Assembly: GCF_003287275.1 (NCBI RefSeq)
Contig: NZ_QEVW01000005.1
Coordinates: 310,001-374,000, forward strand
Direction of reading: 5' to 3'
Length of the DNA: 64,000 nt
Source of the DNA: Paenibacillus taichungensis
GTDB taxonomy: Bacteria; Bacillota; Bacilli; Paenibacillales; Paenibacillaceae
A program made the position numbers and the translations under genes. The number at the start of each line of letters is the position of its first letter. Position 1 is the first letter of the stretch. This document shows, one piece after another, positions 1 through 9,006 of this stretch. The notes beneath the pieces were generated by a model that saw only the letters and a list, made by a program, of their open reading frames with translations, had not been told where the DNA came from and did no database searches.

Positions 1-359
1 GCGAGATGCCGAGCGGTGCTTGGTAACAATCCGCCTGCATCGCGAGCAGTAGTTACTCCCGTCCGGAGGGTAGCTGCAAAAGCTTGCGCCTGCATCACTT
101 CAACCTCGTGACTGTCACGTTTCAATTGATCCGCATGGTCAAAGTCCGTCCAGGCCAGATGTGTATGAAGATCAATAAGTCCGGGACTTATCCATAAATC
201 TGTACCTGGAAGCGATGGGTTATCATTCTGCGGCACGGATTCTGTAACAGATGCAAACCGTCCATTCTGGATCGAGATATCGAACCGTTTTCCTACAATG
301 CCTGCTATAAAGATATGTTTGAAACTTTGCTCCTCCGATTTTACCTGGGTCATATTCAT
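1..359 (-). CDS. Amidohydrolase family protein, N-terminal part (cut by window edge)
   Basis: Only the first 119 or so residues are inside the window; the gene continues past base 1. After about 55 residues of the N-terminal beta sandwich there is a PGLIDLHTHLAW segment, the HxH metal-binding signature of the amidohydrolase (imidazolonepropionase/dihydroorotase-like) superfamily, followed by a GVTTARDAGG motif also typical of that fold. The ATG at 359 overlaps the stop of the upstream aminotransferase by four bases (ATGA), so translation is probably coupled. It is the last visible gene of the operon starting at 6361. I infer hydrolysis of a ring or amide in the compound imported by the neighbouring ABC transporter; the substrate cannot be read from the sequence. 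Confidence 0.8.
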   Translation of the reverse strand, partial: MNMTQVKSEEQSFKHIFIAGIVGKRFDISIQNGRFASVTESVPQNDNPSLPGTDLWISPGLIDLHTHLAWTDFDHADQLKRDSHEVEVMQAQAFAATLRTGVTTARDAGGLLPSTARHL

Positions 360-1414
360 TTCCCCCAAACGAGGCGAACAGCCTGGACTGCTTGCTCATG
401 GTCCTCATTCAATAATGCCGCAATGGTCGCAACAGCTTCCTCCACACCTGCCAGGGACGCATTAACTCCAAAATGATTAATTCGCAAGAGTTGACCAAAA
501 AGTTCTCCATCCCCAGGAGCAACGATGCCGATCGGCTGATCAATATACAACTTCTCCTCACCTGCAATTCGGACCGTCGTCGTGAGTGTCGAAAATGTTC
601 TGTTATCTTTTTGCCAAGGCTCCAGACCCAAGGCCTGAATTCCTGCTATAGCAGATAACGCCGCCTGTTCATGACGCTTGATCACCTGCTCCAATCCTTC
701 AGACTCAATGGCTGTCAAAGCCAAAATCAGTGCTCTGGCTTCCAGCGTTGGAATGTTGGGAGGAACCCTTACAGGTACAGCTCCTTCCTCGGATGGCTTC
801 AAATCAAGCAAAGACAGGATGGAGTTGCGCGGTGCATGCGCATTGGATTCGAGAAATTCCCATCCACGTGGTGAAATGCTTACTGCGCTGATGCCGTTAG
901 GGCCGGCCAAGGCTTTTTGTGCACCCACAGCTACAAAATCAACGCCCCATTCATCGACCAGCAGAGGCTCTCCCCCAATTGCTGAGACAGAGTCGCTCAC
1001 CGTAATCAGGTTATGGGCACGCGCAATCTTTATAATTTCTTCTGCGGGATTCGACCCGCCTGTAACCACCTCTGCTTGAACAAAGGATAGTGCGGACGGT
1101 TGATACTTTTCAATCGCGGCAGCTACCTTCTCCACAGGTACAACTTCATCAAAAGGAACTTTGACTTCAATAACCGTTGCCCCTCCACGTTCAAGCCACT
1201 GACCAAACAAACTGCCATAAGGCCCTGTTACGACATTGACAATCGTACGACCCGGTGCAGATATTCCAGCTGCCACGGCCTCTATGCCCAAGATAGCCTC
1301 ACCTGGGATGATCACCGGAGGATACTTTGTATTCAAAAGGTTGGAGAGCAATTGTGTAAGTGTATCGTATTCCGACAGGGTGAGGGGAATGTTTCCTTTA
1401 TATTGTTGGCTCAT
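356..1414 (-). CDS. Class V PLP-dependent aminotransferase (alanine-glyoxylate type)
   Basis: This is a 352-residue fold-type I PLP enzyme of the AGXT/serine-pyruvate aminotransferase group. It shows a GPYGSLFGQW segment near residue 65, a SDSVSAIGG segment containing the cofactor-ring aspartate, and GAQKALAGPNG, where the lysine is the expected Schiff-base residue. Length is about 30 residues shorter than many AGXT proteins but all core motifs are present. The start has a strong AGGAGG site seven bases upstream. It lies one base after an ABC ATPase gene and overlaps the amidohydrolase gene, so it is an operon member. A catabolic transamination of an amine or amino acid released from the imported substrate is likely; the exact substrate is unknown. 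Confidence 0.85.
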   Translation of the reverse strand: MSQQYKGNIPLTLSEYDTLTQLLSNLLNTKYPPVIIPGEAILGIEAVAAGISAPGRTIVNVVTGPYGSLFGQWLERGGATVIEVKVPFDEVVPVEKVAAAIEKYQPSALSFVQAEVVTGGSNPAEEIIKIARAHNLITVSDSVSAIGGEPLLVDEWGVDFVAVGAQKALAGPNGISAVSISPRGWEFLESNAHAPRNSILSLLDLKPSEEGAVPVRVPPNIPTLEARALILALTAIESEGLEQVIKRHEQAALSAIAGIQALGLEPWQKDNRTFSTLTTTVRIAGEEKLYIDQPIGIVAPGDGELFGQLLRINHFGVNASLAGVEEAVATIAALLNEDHEQAVQAVRLVWGK

Positions 1415-1415
1415 A

Positions 1416-2186
1416 TTAACCTCCTAAAGAACTTGATTTCGGCATCTTTGGAACTGCGGATAATAGCTCTCGGCTATATGCCGTTTCAGGTCGAGTGAAG
1501 AATTGATCTTTGGGGCTAATCTCCACAAGCTGACCCTGCCGCATGACTGCTACCGTATCACTAATCGCATGGATAACTCCAAGATCATGAGAAATGAACA
1601 GTAGCGTAAGATTAAGTTCCCTCTTAAGTGAATTGAACAGATCGAGCACACTCCGCTGCACGGAAACATCCAGTGCACTTGTCGGCTCATCCGCAATTAG
1701 CAGACTCGGCTCTACGCTTAATGCACGTGCAATGGCGATCCGTTGGCGCTGACCGCCGGAGAATTCATGGGGATACTTGTCCAGTGCCCTGCTTTCCAAC
1801 TGAACACGGGCCAGGATCTCTCTCGATCTTTTCTCCACCTGTGCATGGTCTACAATGCGATGAAACAACAGCGCTTCAGCAAGAATCTGCCGAATGGAAT
1901 GTTTGGGATTCAGTGAAGCATCCGGATTTTGGAAGATCATCTGTATGCTTTTATACTGCTCACGACTTCTCTTCTTCTTTAATTGCTGATCCCCCAGCGA
2001 AATCTGCCCTTCATCCGGCGTAATTAACCCGGCAATGACTCTTGCAAGGGTAGATTTGCCCGAACCGGACTCACCGACAAGACCAAGCGTGGTATGTTTC
2101 TGAAGATTCAGTGTGATGTTGTCCAGCGCAGTAAAATCACCATATTGAACCGTTACATTCTGGACTTGCAGAGAAAGTTCCATCAT
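1416..2186 (-). CDS. Peptide/nickel-type ABC transporter ATPase (DppF-like)
   Basis: A 256-residue cytoplasmic ATPase of the oligopeptide/dipeptide/nickel import group. Walker A is GESGSGKST near residue 38, the Q-loop region is FQNPDASLNP, the signature is FSGGQRQRIAIARAL, Walker B is LLIADEPTSALD and the switch histidine is in FISHDLG. It is shorter than full DppF proteins (about 320 residues) because the C-terminal oligopeptide extension is mostly absent. The start overlaps the stop of the preceding ATPase gene by one base (TAATG). With the companion ATPase it should form the heterodimer that powers the permeases encoded at 2938-4745. Confidence 0.9.
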   Translation of the reverse strand: MMELSLQVQNVTVQYGDFTALDNITLNLQKHTTLGLVGESGSGKSTLARVIAGLITPDEGQISLGDQQLKKKRSREQYKSIQMIFQNPDASLNPKHSIRQILAEALLFHRIVDHAQVEKRSREILARVQLESRALDKYPHEFSGGQRQRIAIARALSVEPSLLIADEPTSALDVSVQRSVLDLFNSLKRELNLTLLFISHDLGVIHAISDTVAVMRQGQLVEISPKDQFFTRPETAYSRELLSAVPKMPKSSSLGG

Positions 2187-2938
2187 TATTCGCTCCCTTC
2201 AAGCTTTGGTAAAGGAAGTACCGAGTTAATAAGCATTTGGGTGTAAGGATCTTGCGGGTTTTGCAAAAGGTCAAGCGAATCCCCGTGCTCCACAATCCGC
2301 CCCTGCTTCATCACGCACAGCTTCGAGCACAGCGCCGCTGCAATCGCCAGATTATGTGTTACAAAGATCATGGCGAATCCCAGTTCACGCTGCAAACGTT
2401 GGATCGTCTCCATAATTTGACGCTGCACAGTAACGTCCAGCGCCGTTGTTGGCTCATCACAGAGCAGAATGCCCGGCTTGCACGCCAGGGCCAGTGCTAT
2501 GACTACCCGCTGACACTGCCCACCTGACAGCTGGCTAGGATATCGATCCACACGCTTAAACGAGTCGGGAAGACCCAACAGTTCAAGCAATTCCAGCGCT
2601 GCTACCCTGGAGGCCTTCCTGCTTAACTTTTGCCTGTAATAGACAACTTCCGTCAGCTGTTTGACAACGGGGCAGAGTGGATCGAGCGCACCTCTCGGGT
2701 CTTGAAATACCATTGCGCTGTTCACGTCACTTCGAATGGTTCCGCCCGTCTGCTCTACACCGCTTGGCAACAGTCCCAGAATCGAACGAAGAGTTAGTGA
2801 TTTACCAGAGCCGGATTCACCTACTAATCCCAGGCTCTCCCCTCTGCCAAGCGAGAAATGAACATCTTGAACTAATTTTTGATTTGACTTGGTTGACAGA
2901 GACAGTGCCTTGACTTCAAGAATCGGATCTGTGGACAT
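2186..2938 (-). CDS. Peptide/nickel-type ABC transporter ATPase (DppD-like)
   Basis: An ATPase of about 250 residues with Walker A GESGSGKSLT, Q-loop FQDPRGALDPLCP, signature LSGGQCQRVVIALAL and Walker B ILLCDEPTTALD. The open frame extends back to 2953, but the ATG at 2938 is preferred: it has a GGAGG site eight bases upstream and overlaps the permease stop as TAATG, the same coupling seen at the other end of this gene. The signature carries cysteine in place of the more usual arginine (GGQCQR), a tolerated variation in this family. Partner of the ATPase at 1416-2186. Confidence 0.9.
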   Translation of the reverse strand: MSTDPILEVKALSLSTKSNQKLVQDVHFSLGRGESLGLVGESGSGKSLTLRSILGLLPSGVEQTGGTIRSDVNSAMVFQDPRGALDPLCPVVKQLTEVVYYRQKLSRKASRVAALELLELLGLPDSFKRVDRYPSQLSGGQCQRVVIALALACKPGILLCDEPTTALDVTVQRQIMETIQRLQRELGFAMIFVTHNLAIAAALCSKLCVMKQGRIVEHGDSLDLLQNPQDPYTQMLINSVLPLPKLEGSE

Positions 2939-3804
2939 TATTTTTTCCTCCATACATCGGCCAATCCATCACCGACAAGCGACAAAGCAATTCCCGTGTA
3001 AACGACTGCAAATCCCGGAACTGCCGAGAGCCACCAGGCTGTCGTGATAAAGGATTGTCCATCCGAGATCATCGTGCCCCAATCCGGGGTCGGTGGTGCG
3101 ATGCCAATGCCCAGGTATCCAAGCGTAACAATCGCCACCAGCAGCCCCACCATATCCGTCATGAGGACAACGATCGCCTGAGGCAATACATTGGGCAGGA
3201 GATGACGAAGGATGATCCGTATTCCCGGTAAGCCTAACGTCTGTGCGGATGCGATCCATTCCTGCTTGCGGTACGATGCACTCAGCCCCCTGACGACACG
3301 GGCAAAGACAATCCAGCCAACGAGCATAAACGTAATATAAATCCCCCGCTCACCCGCTCCGCTGGCAAAAGCCACGATAATGACAATGAGATAAAAAGGG
3401 AAAGCGATAAGTGTATCGGTAACTAACGATATGACCTTATCAATCCATTTTCCGTAATACCCTGCGAGCATCCCCAGAAATACGCCCATGCAAAAGGGTA
3501 CAATTTCCGCCAGCACCATAATGCTCAAATCGGTTCGCGCGGCATAAATCAGTCTAGTAAACAAATCACGTCCCAGTTGGTCTGTGCCCAACCAATGTTC
3601 AGCAGACGGAGGCTGCAAAAAGGCACTCAAATTTTGCTCCGAAGGGTCATAAGGACTAACCCACGGTATGATTACAGCCAAGATGATCAGCACAGCAAAC
3701 ATCACACTTCCCACAAGCAGGGTAGGAGTTTTCAATATGCGATTCAAGAGACTGGTGTTTTGGCTGTCTTCATATAACAGAGGTTCAATTCGTATCGTTT
3801 TCAT
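2938..3804 (-). CDS. Peptide/nickel-type ABC transporter permease (DppC-like)
   Basis: A 288-residue integral membrane protein. After a short cytoplasmic start there is one membrane segment (about residues 30-52), then the HWLGTDQLGRDLFTRLIYAAR motif region diagnostic of DppC/OppC/NikC permeases, then four to five further membrane segments. The ATPase-docking loop is around ASAQTLGLPGIRIILRHLLP. The start codon overlaps the end of the DppB-like gene by four bases. It forms the import channel with that protein. Confidence 0.92.
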   Translation of the reverse strand: MKTIRIEPLLYEDSQNTSLLNRILKTPTLLVGSVMFAVLIILAVIIPWVSPYDPSEQNLSAFLQPPSAEHWLGTDQLGRDLFTRLIYAARTDLSIMVLAEIVPFCMGVFLGMLAGYYGKWIDKVISLVTDTLIAFPFYLIVIIVAFASGAGERGIYITFMLVGWIVFARVVRGLSASYRKQEWIASAQTLGLPGIRIILRHLLPNVLPQAIVVLMTDMVGLLVAIVTLGYLGIGIAPPTPDWGTMISDGQSFITTAWWLSAVPGFAVVYTGIALSLVGDGLADVWRKK

Positions 3805-4745
3805 GGTTTTCCTTTCGTTCTGGGATCAAGCCATCTGGACAGAAGTTCTATCAGGAGACTGATGATCACGACAGATACAGCACAGTAAAGGGCTATGCCT
3901 TGAATGACCGGGAAATCCCGTTTGGAAATGGAACTAAACAAAAGACTGCCAATTCCTTTAATACCAAATACCTGTTCCACGACCAATGTGCCGCCAATGA
4001 GATAAGAGATATTAACGCCAAGAAGGATCAGTGTCGGAAGCGCCGCATTACGCAGGACATGTTTGAATAGAATGACCCGGCTCGGTAATCTCGCAGCTTT
4101 CAATGTAACTACAAAATCAGATTCCAGTACTTCAAGCATCTGGGCTCTTAATGAACGAACCAAAGTTGGAATCTGTGAAAAAGCTACGGTAATGGCGGGA
4201 AGTGTCAAACTGTATAAGGTGCCCCACCACCCTTCACCGACTCCACCAACCGGAAACCAGTGAAGATGAACACTCAGCAGCAGAATCAAAAGGATGCCAA
4301 CCCAGAAGATTGGCATACCTAGCGTTACCGTAGGAAAAATACGTATCAAATGATCCAGCAGCTTATCCTTGTGTGTAGCGGCCAGTGTAGCAAGCACAAG
4401 TGCTATGACAATTGCCAGTGCACACGCCATGCCAATAAGCAGCAAGGTAACGGGTGCCCGATCAGCAATCAATTCTCTAGTCGAGGTTCCGTTAATAATG
4501 GAGTTGCCGGTATCCCCCTGAGTGAAAAGTGTCTTCACAAACCGTATGAATTGTTCCCCCAGCGGCAGATTCAGCCCGAGAGCATGGTGTATGCTCTCAA
4601 CGGCCTCGGGGGTGCTGTACTCGCCAAGAATCATTTTGGCAGGATCGCCTGGTACCATTCTGATGAGAAAAAAGACTGCTGTCATCACACAAAGGATCAC
4701 TGCCAACGCTCTTCCCACAGTACTGATCAACCAGAACTTCTTCAT
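3801..4745 (-). CDS. Peptide/nickel-type ABC transporter permease (DppB-like)
   Basis: A 314-residue membrane protein of the DppB/OppB/NikB group. An N-terminal membrane segment (about residues 9-30) is followed by the conserved RMVPGDPAKMILGE region. The later membrane segments include the docking loop TLKAARLPSRVILFKHVLRNA and end with VEQVFGIKGIGSLLFSSISKRD, all characteristic of the family. Overlaps both neighbours by four bases, so the transporter operon is translated as a tightly coupled unit. Confidence 0.92.
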   Translation of the reverse strand: MKKFWLISTVGRALAVILCVMTAVFFLIRMVPGDPAKMILGEYSTPEAVESIHHALGLNLPLGEQFIRFVKTLFTQGDTGNSIINGTSTRELIADRAPVTLLLIGMACALAIVIALVLATLAATHKDKLLDHLIRIFPTVTLGMPIFWVGILLILLLSVHLHWFPVGGVGEGWWGTLYSLTLPAITVAFSQIPTLVRSLRAQMLEVLESDFVVTLKAARLPSRVILFKHVLRNAALPTLILLGVNISYLIGGTLVVEQVFGIKGIGSLLFSSISKRDFPVIQGIALYCAVSVVIISLLIELLSRWLDPRTKGKP

Positions 4746-6361
4746 TTCTGAATACGAACGTCTTCAAAACGCACACTGCCGTTAGGCAAAACAACAATGC
4801 CATCTACTGAAGAACGAACGCCAATCAGAATATCCGGATAATAAAGCGGAATGTAAGGCACTTCATCAGCAAGCGTTTGAAGCAATTTGGAGTATATTTC
4901 GGCACGGCCATCGCCGTCCGGTGTTTGTTGGCCTTTATAGAGAAGCTTGGTTACTTCATCATTGGTGTAATGCGTCCAGTAAGATTTGCTGAAACCATCA
5001 GGGTCGGTCTGGAACGCAATGATCGAGTTCGCTTCCGGAGAATCGGCTTGCCCGCTGTTCAGCATCGCGGCGAAATCATAAGCAAAGAATCGTTCACGGA
5101 AGGTAGCGAGTTCAATCGATTCAATCTCGATGTTAATGCCAATTTGTTTTCCCGCTGCCTGAATGATTTGCGCTTCTTGCGCTCTGGTGCTGTTGCCTGA
5201 AGCTACAAGCAGTTTTGTAGTAAATCCATCAGGGAAGGCCGATTTGGCCAGTTCCGCTTTGGCTGCATTTACATCAAAATTCAGTGCCTTGAGTGTATCA
5301 TTCGAGTTGTAAGGAATCGTTGTCGGCAGCAATGAATTAGCGGTCTGTGCATAACCAAAGGTAAGCGCCTTGGTCAGACCATCACGATCAAGTGCCAGAG
5401 CCAATGCCCGACGAACATGCACATCCGAAAAATGCTTATCCAGCGTATTAAAGAACAATTGCTCTGTCACCCAGCTGCCGTTGGTTACAACCGTTGTATC
5501 CGCGCCATTCTTTATTTCATCGGCATTTTGCAGAGCAAGCGACTCAATTGCGTCCACTTCTCCTGCTTTCAATTGATTGATAGCTTGGCTGTCATCTTCT
5601 ATCAGCTTGTAAACAAGCTTATCAACCGATGGCTTTCCTTCTTGCCAGTAGTGAGTGTTCTTCGTAAAGGTGACATCGCCTGCAGGGTCCCACTGTTCAA
5701 CCACGAAAGGACCTGTACCCACTGGATTCTTAAAAAATTCTTCCTCGGTAACTCCGCCAAAATTATTCGGAATAATACCGTTCGAGAAGTTGGACAGCTC
5801 CGAAATAAACGGCGTATACGGCTCTTTAAGCGTGATCACCAGTGTATGGCTATCCGTTGCTTTGACAGTGTCTACCTTGGCCGATATTGCCAATGGGCCA
5901 CCAACCTTCAAGTGCCGCTCCAGCGAGAATACGGCATCCTCAGCCGTAACATCTGTGCCGTTGGAGAACTTTAAGCCATCACGCAGCACAAAGGTATACG
6001 TCAGACCGTCATCACTGATGTTATGCGACTTGGCAAGCCAATCCACAATCTCGCCTTTGCTATCAAAAGCAACCAGAGATTCAAATACTTTATCAATGGC
6101 AAAAGCGTTGTTCGATGTGATCTGATTATGCAAATCAAACGAGGTTACAGAAGCCGGCCGACCATATACAAAGGTCCCTCCCGTTGCAGTCTCGTCCGTC
6201 TTTGAATTTTCATCCGTACCCTGGCTCGTGCCTGGCTGGGCTGCTGCATTGGGAGCGGGATCATTGTTCGATCCGGAGCAACCGCTAACGATTACCAATA
6301 ACAGAACGGCTAACACTCCTACCCATAATGAGTTTCTCGTTGATGATTTAAACTGTGACAT
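4742..6361 (-). CDS. Family 5 extracellular solute-binding lipoprotein
   Basis: A 539-residue binding protein and first gene of the operon. A lipoprotein signal peptide (residues about 11-28) ends in the lipobox VSGC, so the mature protein should be anchored outside the membrane at Cys28. A low-complexity linker rich in Asn, Ala, Thr and Glu follows. The body has the family 5 features RPASVTSFDLHNQ, GLTYTFVLRDGLKFSNG, DVTAEDAVFSLER and NPVGTGPFVVEQW. The family binds peptides, nickel complexes, opines and other amines. The co-transcribed aminotransferase and amidohydrolase point to a degradable nitrogen compound rather than a metal, which is inference. Confidence 0.9.
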   Translation of the reverse strand: MSQFKSSTRNSLWVGVLAVLLLVIVSGCSGSNNDPAPNAAAQPGTSQGTDENSKTDETATGGTFVYGRPASVTSFDLHNQITSNNAFAIDKVFESLVAFDSKGEIVDWLAKSHNISDDGLTYTFVLRDGLKFSNGTDVTAEDAVFSLERHLKVGGPLAISAKVDTVKATDSHTLVITLKEPYTPFISELSNFSNGIIPNNFGGVTEEEFFKNPVGTGPFVVEQWDPAGDVTFTKNTHYWQEGKPSVDKLVYKLIEDDSQAINQLKAGEVDAIESLALQNADEIKNGADTTVVTNGSWVTEQLFFNTLDKHFSDVHVRRALALALDRDGLTKALTFGYAQTANSLLPTTIPYNSNDTLKALNFDVNAAKAELAKSAFPDGFTTKLLVASGNSTRAQEAQIIQAAGKQIGINIEIESIELATFRERFFAYDFAAMLNSGQADSPEANSIIAFQTDPDGFSKSYWTHYTNDEVTKLLYKGQQTPDGDGRAEIYSKLLQTLADEVPYIPLYYPDILIGVRSSVDGIVVLPNGSVRFEDVRIQK

Positions 6362-6408
6362 GACTGACTCTCCCCTTCCAATAAAACTTATGTGTTTAGT
6401 ATGGATTG

Positions 6409-6437
6409 ATTATGGATTAAAGCACACCCTCTGTCAA
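6409..6437 (-). promoter_or_regulatory. Sigma-A promoter of the ABC importer operon
   Basis: Read on the minus strand, TTGACA (6437-6432) is followed after exactly 17 bases by CATAAT (6414-6409). It lies about 50 bases upstream of the binding-protein start at 6361. The -35 is perfect and the -10 differs at one position. Two perfect palindromes sit immediately upstream. Confidence 0.7.
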
Positions 6438-6445
6438 ACAAAAAA

Positions 6446-6477
6446 TAATGATCATTACGAGATAAAACTATTTTATC
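6446..6477. promoter_or_regulatory. Two adjacent perfect palindromes upstream of the importer promoter
   Basis: TAATGATCATTA (6446-6457) is a perfect 12-base palindrome and GATAAAACTATTTTATC (6461-6477) is a perfect dyad with 7-base arms. They lie just beyond the -35 of the importer operon. The position suits an activator or repressor site. Neither matches the Fur boxes found elsewhere in this window well enough to call it one. Confidence 0.45.
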
Positions 6478-6528
6478 CAATGAAGGAAATGAATCCGTAT
6501 TCACAAGGCTCAGAAGTTCGCACAACAC

Positions 6529-6564
6529 AAAAAAGCCTGAATATAATCTGGCATATATTCAGGC
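6529..6564 (-). terminator. Intrinsic terminator of the alcohol dehydrogenase gene
   Basis: On the minus strand an 11-base stem (GCCTGAATATA paired with TATATTCAGGC, 8-base loop) is followed by TTTTTTG. It lies 30 bases after the stop of the dehydrogenase gene and separates it from the importer operon. Confidence 0.8.
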
Positions 6565-6593
6565 CCTCTTTGTACTAACCATATTGTAATACT

Positions 6594-7745
6594 CTATATA
6601 ATTTTGCGGAACAGCTCCATGACTTCATCCCTGGAAGGTTGATACGGATTACCAGGTGCACAAGCATCTTTCATCGCGTTATCTGCCAGCAACTCAACAT
6701 CTGGGTCTTTCACACCCAATTCAGACAGTTTCTCAGGAATGCCAACATCCTTGGAAAGCTGACGAATGGCTTGGATTACATACTCCGAGCACTCCTCATC
6801 TCGTTTTCCTTTTACATCCATACCGATTGCTTTGGCTATATGACGGAATTTACCTGGCACATGCTTTGCATTCAATTCTTCTACATAAGGGAGCAACATC
6901 GCGTTACATACCCCATGCGGCAGATCATAGACTCCACCAAGTTGATGGGCCATCGCATGAACATAACCCAAGCCTGCATTGTTAAAAGCAATCCCGCCAA
7001 GAAAACACGCATACGTCATATGCTCTCTTGCTTCCAGATCACTGCCGTCCCTGACGGCTCTTGGTAAATATTCAAAGATTAGCTCAACGGCAGCCGCCGC
7101 TGTAGCACTCGTCACTGTAAACCCTCCAGGCGTCACCATGGCTTCCACCGCATGGGTCAATGCATCCATGCCCGTGGCGGCAGTAAGACTGGCCGGTTTG
7201 CTCAGCATCAGTTCCGGATCATTCACCGACAGGTCGACGAGACTGTTTCGATCCACCATCACCATTTTCACCTTGCGTTCCTCATCTGTAATCACGTAGT
7301 TCATGGTCACCTCACTGGACGTGCCAGCCGTTGTGTTAATGGCAACAAGCGGCACGGACTTGTGTTTCGATTGATGCAAACCTTCATAATCGCGGATATG
7401 CCCACCGTTGGTTGCGACAATGCCAATGGCTTTGGTTGCATCCTGAGGTGAACCTCCGCCTATCGATATAATGGCGTCACAGCCATGATCCTGAAATACG
7501 TGAAGTCCATCATGTACATTCTGACAGGTTGGATTGGGCTGAACCCCATCATATACAACATAGTCTAACCCTGATTTTCTTAGTATAGACAGCACTTGTT
7601 GAGCAACGCCGGAAGAAATTAATCGACGATCACTTACGACAAGCGCTTTGCGAATACCCATGTTCTCAATCATTTTTCCTGCTTCGTGTAAACATCCTCT
7701 ACCCATCAAGTTCACGGGCGGAACATAATAAGCGTGTGTTGCCAT
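6594..7745 (-). CDS. Iron-containing (type III) alcohol dehydrogenase
   Basis: A 383-residue cytoplasmic NAD(P)-dependent dehydrogenase of the Fe-ADH family (FucO/AdhB/YiaY type). The nucleotide-binding motif is SIGGGSPQDATKAI near residue 96. The metal ligands are visible as Asp and His in TGMDALTHAVEA, His in GYVHAMAHQLGG and His in DLPHGVCNA. Length is the family norm. The ATG has AGGAGG nine bases upstream. It appears to be a single-gene unit with its own terminator at 6529-6564. Substrate chain length cannot be assigned from sequence alone. Confidence 0.92.
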   Translation of the reverse strand: MATHAYYVPPVNLMGRGCLHEAGKMIENMGIRKALVVSDRRLISSGVAQQVLSILRKSGLDYVVYDGVQPNPTCQNVHDGLHVFQDHGCDAIISIGGGSPQDATKAIGIVATNGGHIRDYEGLHQSKHKSVPLVAINTTAGTSSEVTMNYVITDEERKVKMVMVDRNSLVDLSVNDPELMLSKPASLTAATGMDALTHAVEAMVTPGGFTVTSATAAAAVELIFEYLPRAVRDGSDLEAREHMTYACFLGGIAFNNAGLGYVHAMAHQLGGVYDLPHGVCNAMLLPYVEELNAKHVPGKFRHIAKAIGMDVKGKRDEECSEYVIQAIRQLSKDVGIPEKLSELGVKDPDVELLADNAMKDACAPGNPYQPSRDEVMELFRKII

Positions 7746-7954
7746 CTGAACCAGCCTCCTGTTACCCCTGATTTACTGTCTTTATTGTAACTGAATCCGT
7801 TTTCAGATATAGTGAAATAAATCACAACCAAGTTGATAAATGTTTCATTTGCACGGAATTATCCAATAATTATGACTGTTCTTCAGTAACTGGCTTATGT
7901 GTGCGTGAATTGAAAAGGGCTAGTTGATCTTGGATTCACAGGCTTCACAAATCG

Positions 7955-8010
7955 AATCAAAAAACAGGGACTGTCCCTGGTCATTTTCATGACTTGGGTA
8001 CAGTCCCTGC
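7955..8010 (-). terminator. Intrinsic terminator after the 8017-8919 acetyltransferase gene
   Basis: Two alternative stems share the same T-run on the minus strand: a long one pairs CAGGGACTGT (8010-8001) with ACAGTCCCTG (7974-7965), and a short one uses only the CAGGGACAGTCCCTG palindrome. Both are followed by TTTTTTG. Confidence 0.75.
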
Positions 8011-8016
8011 AGATGG

Positions 8017-8919
8017 TCAGCAATTTAGAAGCTCCTGAATCGGCATGTAATAGACGGGATAGGCTCTGCTTTGTTCAAAACCAAGCTTACCCGCTATTGC
8101 AATGGAATCATGACGAAAATCCTCTGTCGTCCAGTGTGGAACACACCCCTGTTCCAAAACGGATTGAACATAAGCGCTTGCCATGGCCGTAGCCAGACCC
8201 TTGCCACGGTGTATCGGATCGTAGGTGTTGATGCCTGTTTCATGGTGGATGCCACTGACAAACACTGAGATACATGTACCTACAACCTTCCCTTGATAAA
8301 CCGTGCATGTTCCTGCTCCGTATTGGAAAAAGTCCTCCACCGAATGCCAGAATTTCAAAATTTCATGCTCGATGATACAGTTTTTGTCCTCTAGCATTAC
8401 AGCTTGATCGATAACTTGAATCTCATATCGGGGAGAAACGAACTTGAAGTTGGAACTTCGTTCAAGCCACTTTTCATACTTCGCAAGATTGAATTGAAAA
8501 GGAACTCGTAATCCTTCTCGCAAACGTCCAATGAACATGTGATGCAGTACTGGAGACCAATCCGAGCCGGGCTCGGGGTACACTTCAAGATTCAGCATGT
8601 CTTCGCCAGCATCTAACGCTTCAGGCAGTAGCTCCTGAACGAGTACCTCTCTGACAAGACTATTGAACTGTTCATTATCCGATCTTCCGATCAAATAAAA
8701 CATTTCGTTTTCGGCCCAAATCAGGGCACTTTTTGGAACATGAAGCTGATCTGCATAGACACGCCCGCGTTGAAGTCCTGCAAGTACTCCACCCATAACC
8801 ACATGCCCGTTCGTTCCCGAGATGAAGGGCGCCAATTGATTCCTTTGGGACGGTTGATCCAGTATAACCAACATGGTATAACCTCGCATTCTTTGTATAG
8901 AGTAGGGAAATGAATTCAT
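8017..8919 (-). CDS. GNAT-type acetyltransferase
   Basis: A protein of up to 300 residues resembling the Bacillus/Paenibacillus GNAT acetyltransferase group of about 260-290 residues. The C-terminal half contains the acetyl-CoA-binding region around YDPIHRGKGLATAMASAYV, with R-G-K-G-L-A as the pyrophosphate loop, and then WTTEDFRHDSIAIAGKLGFE. The N-terminal half is typical of this two-domain subgroup. Two starts are possible: ATG at 8919, or ATG at 8874 (MLVILDQ...) with GAGG seven bases upstream. The inner one gives a more natural N-terminus. No operon partner. The acyl acceptor is unknown. Confidence 0.8.
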   Translation of the reverse strand: MNSFPYSIQRMRGYTMLVILDQPSQRNQLAPFISGTNGHVVMGGVLAGLQRGRVYADQLHVPKSALIWAENEMFYLIGRSDNEQFNSLVREVLVQELLPEALDAGEDMLNLEVYPEPGSDWSPVLHHMFIGRLREGLRVPFQFNLAKYEKWLERSSNFKFVSPRYEIQVIDQAVMLEDKNCIIEHEILKFWHSVEDFFQYGAGTCTVYQGKVVGTCISVFVSGIHHETGINTYDPIHRGKGLATAMASAYVQSVLEQGCVPHWTTEDFRHDSIAIAGKLGFEQSRAYPVYYMPIQELLNC

Positions 8920-9006
8920 TCAAATCCGCCCTGCCTCAGAATGCTGTAACGTCAGGTTTATTCCTCGTTCCCTTTCACCTCTTCGACCTTTATTTTTATT
9001 TCTCGC

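Noticed and set aside
6446..6457. TAATGATCATTA as a Fur box
   Set aside because: It lacks the 7-1-7 spacing of the four clear Fur boxes here and the downstream genes are not iron-related.
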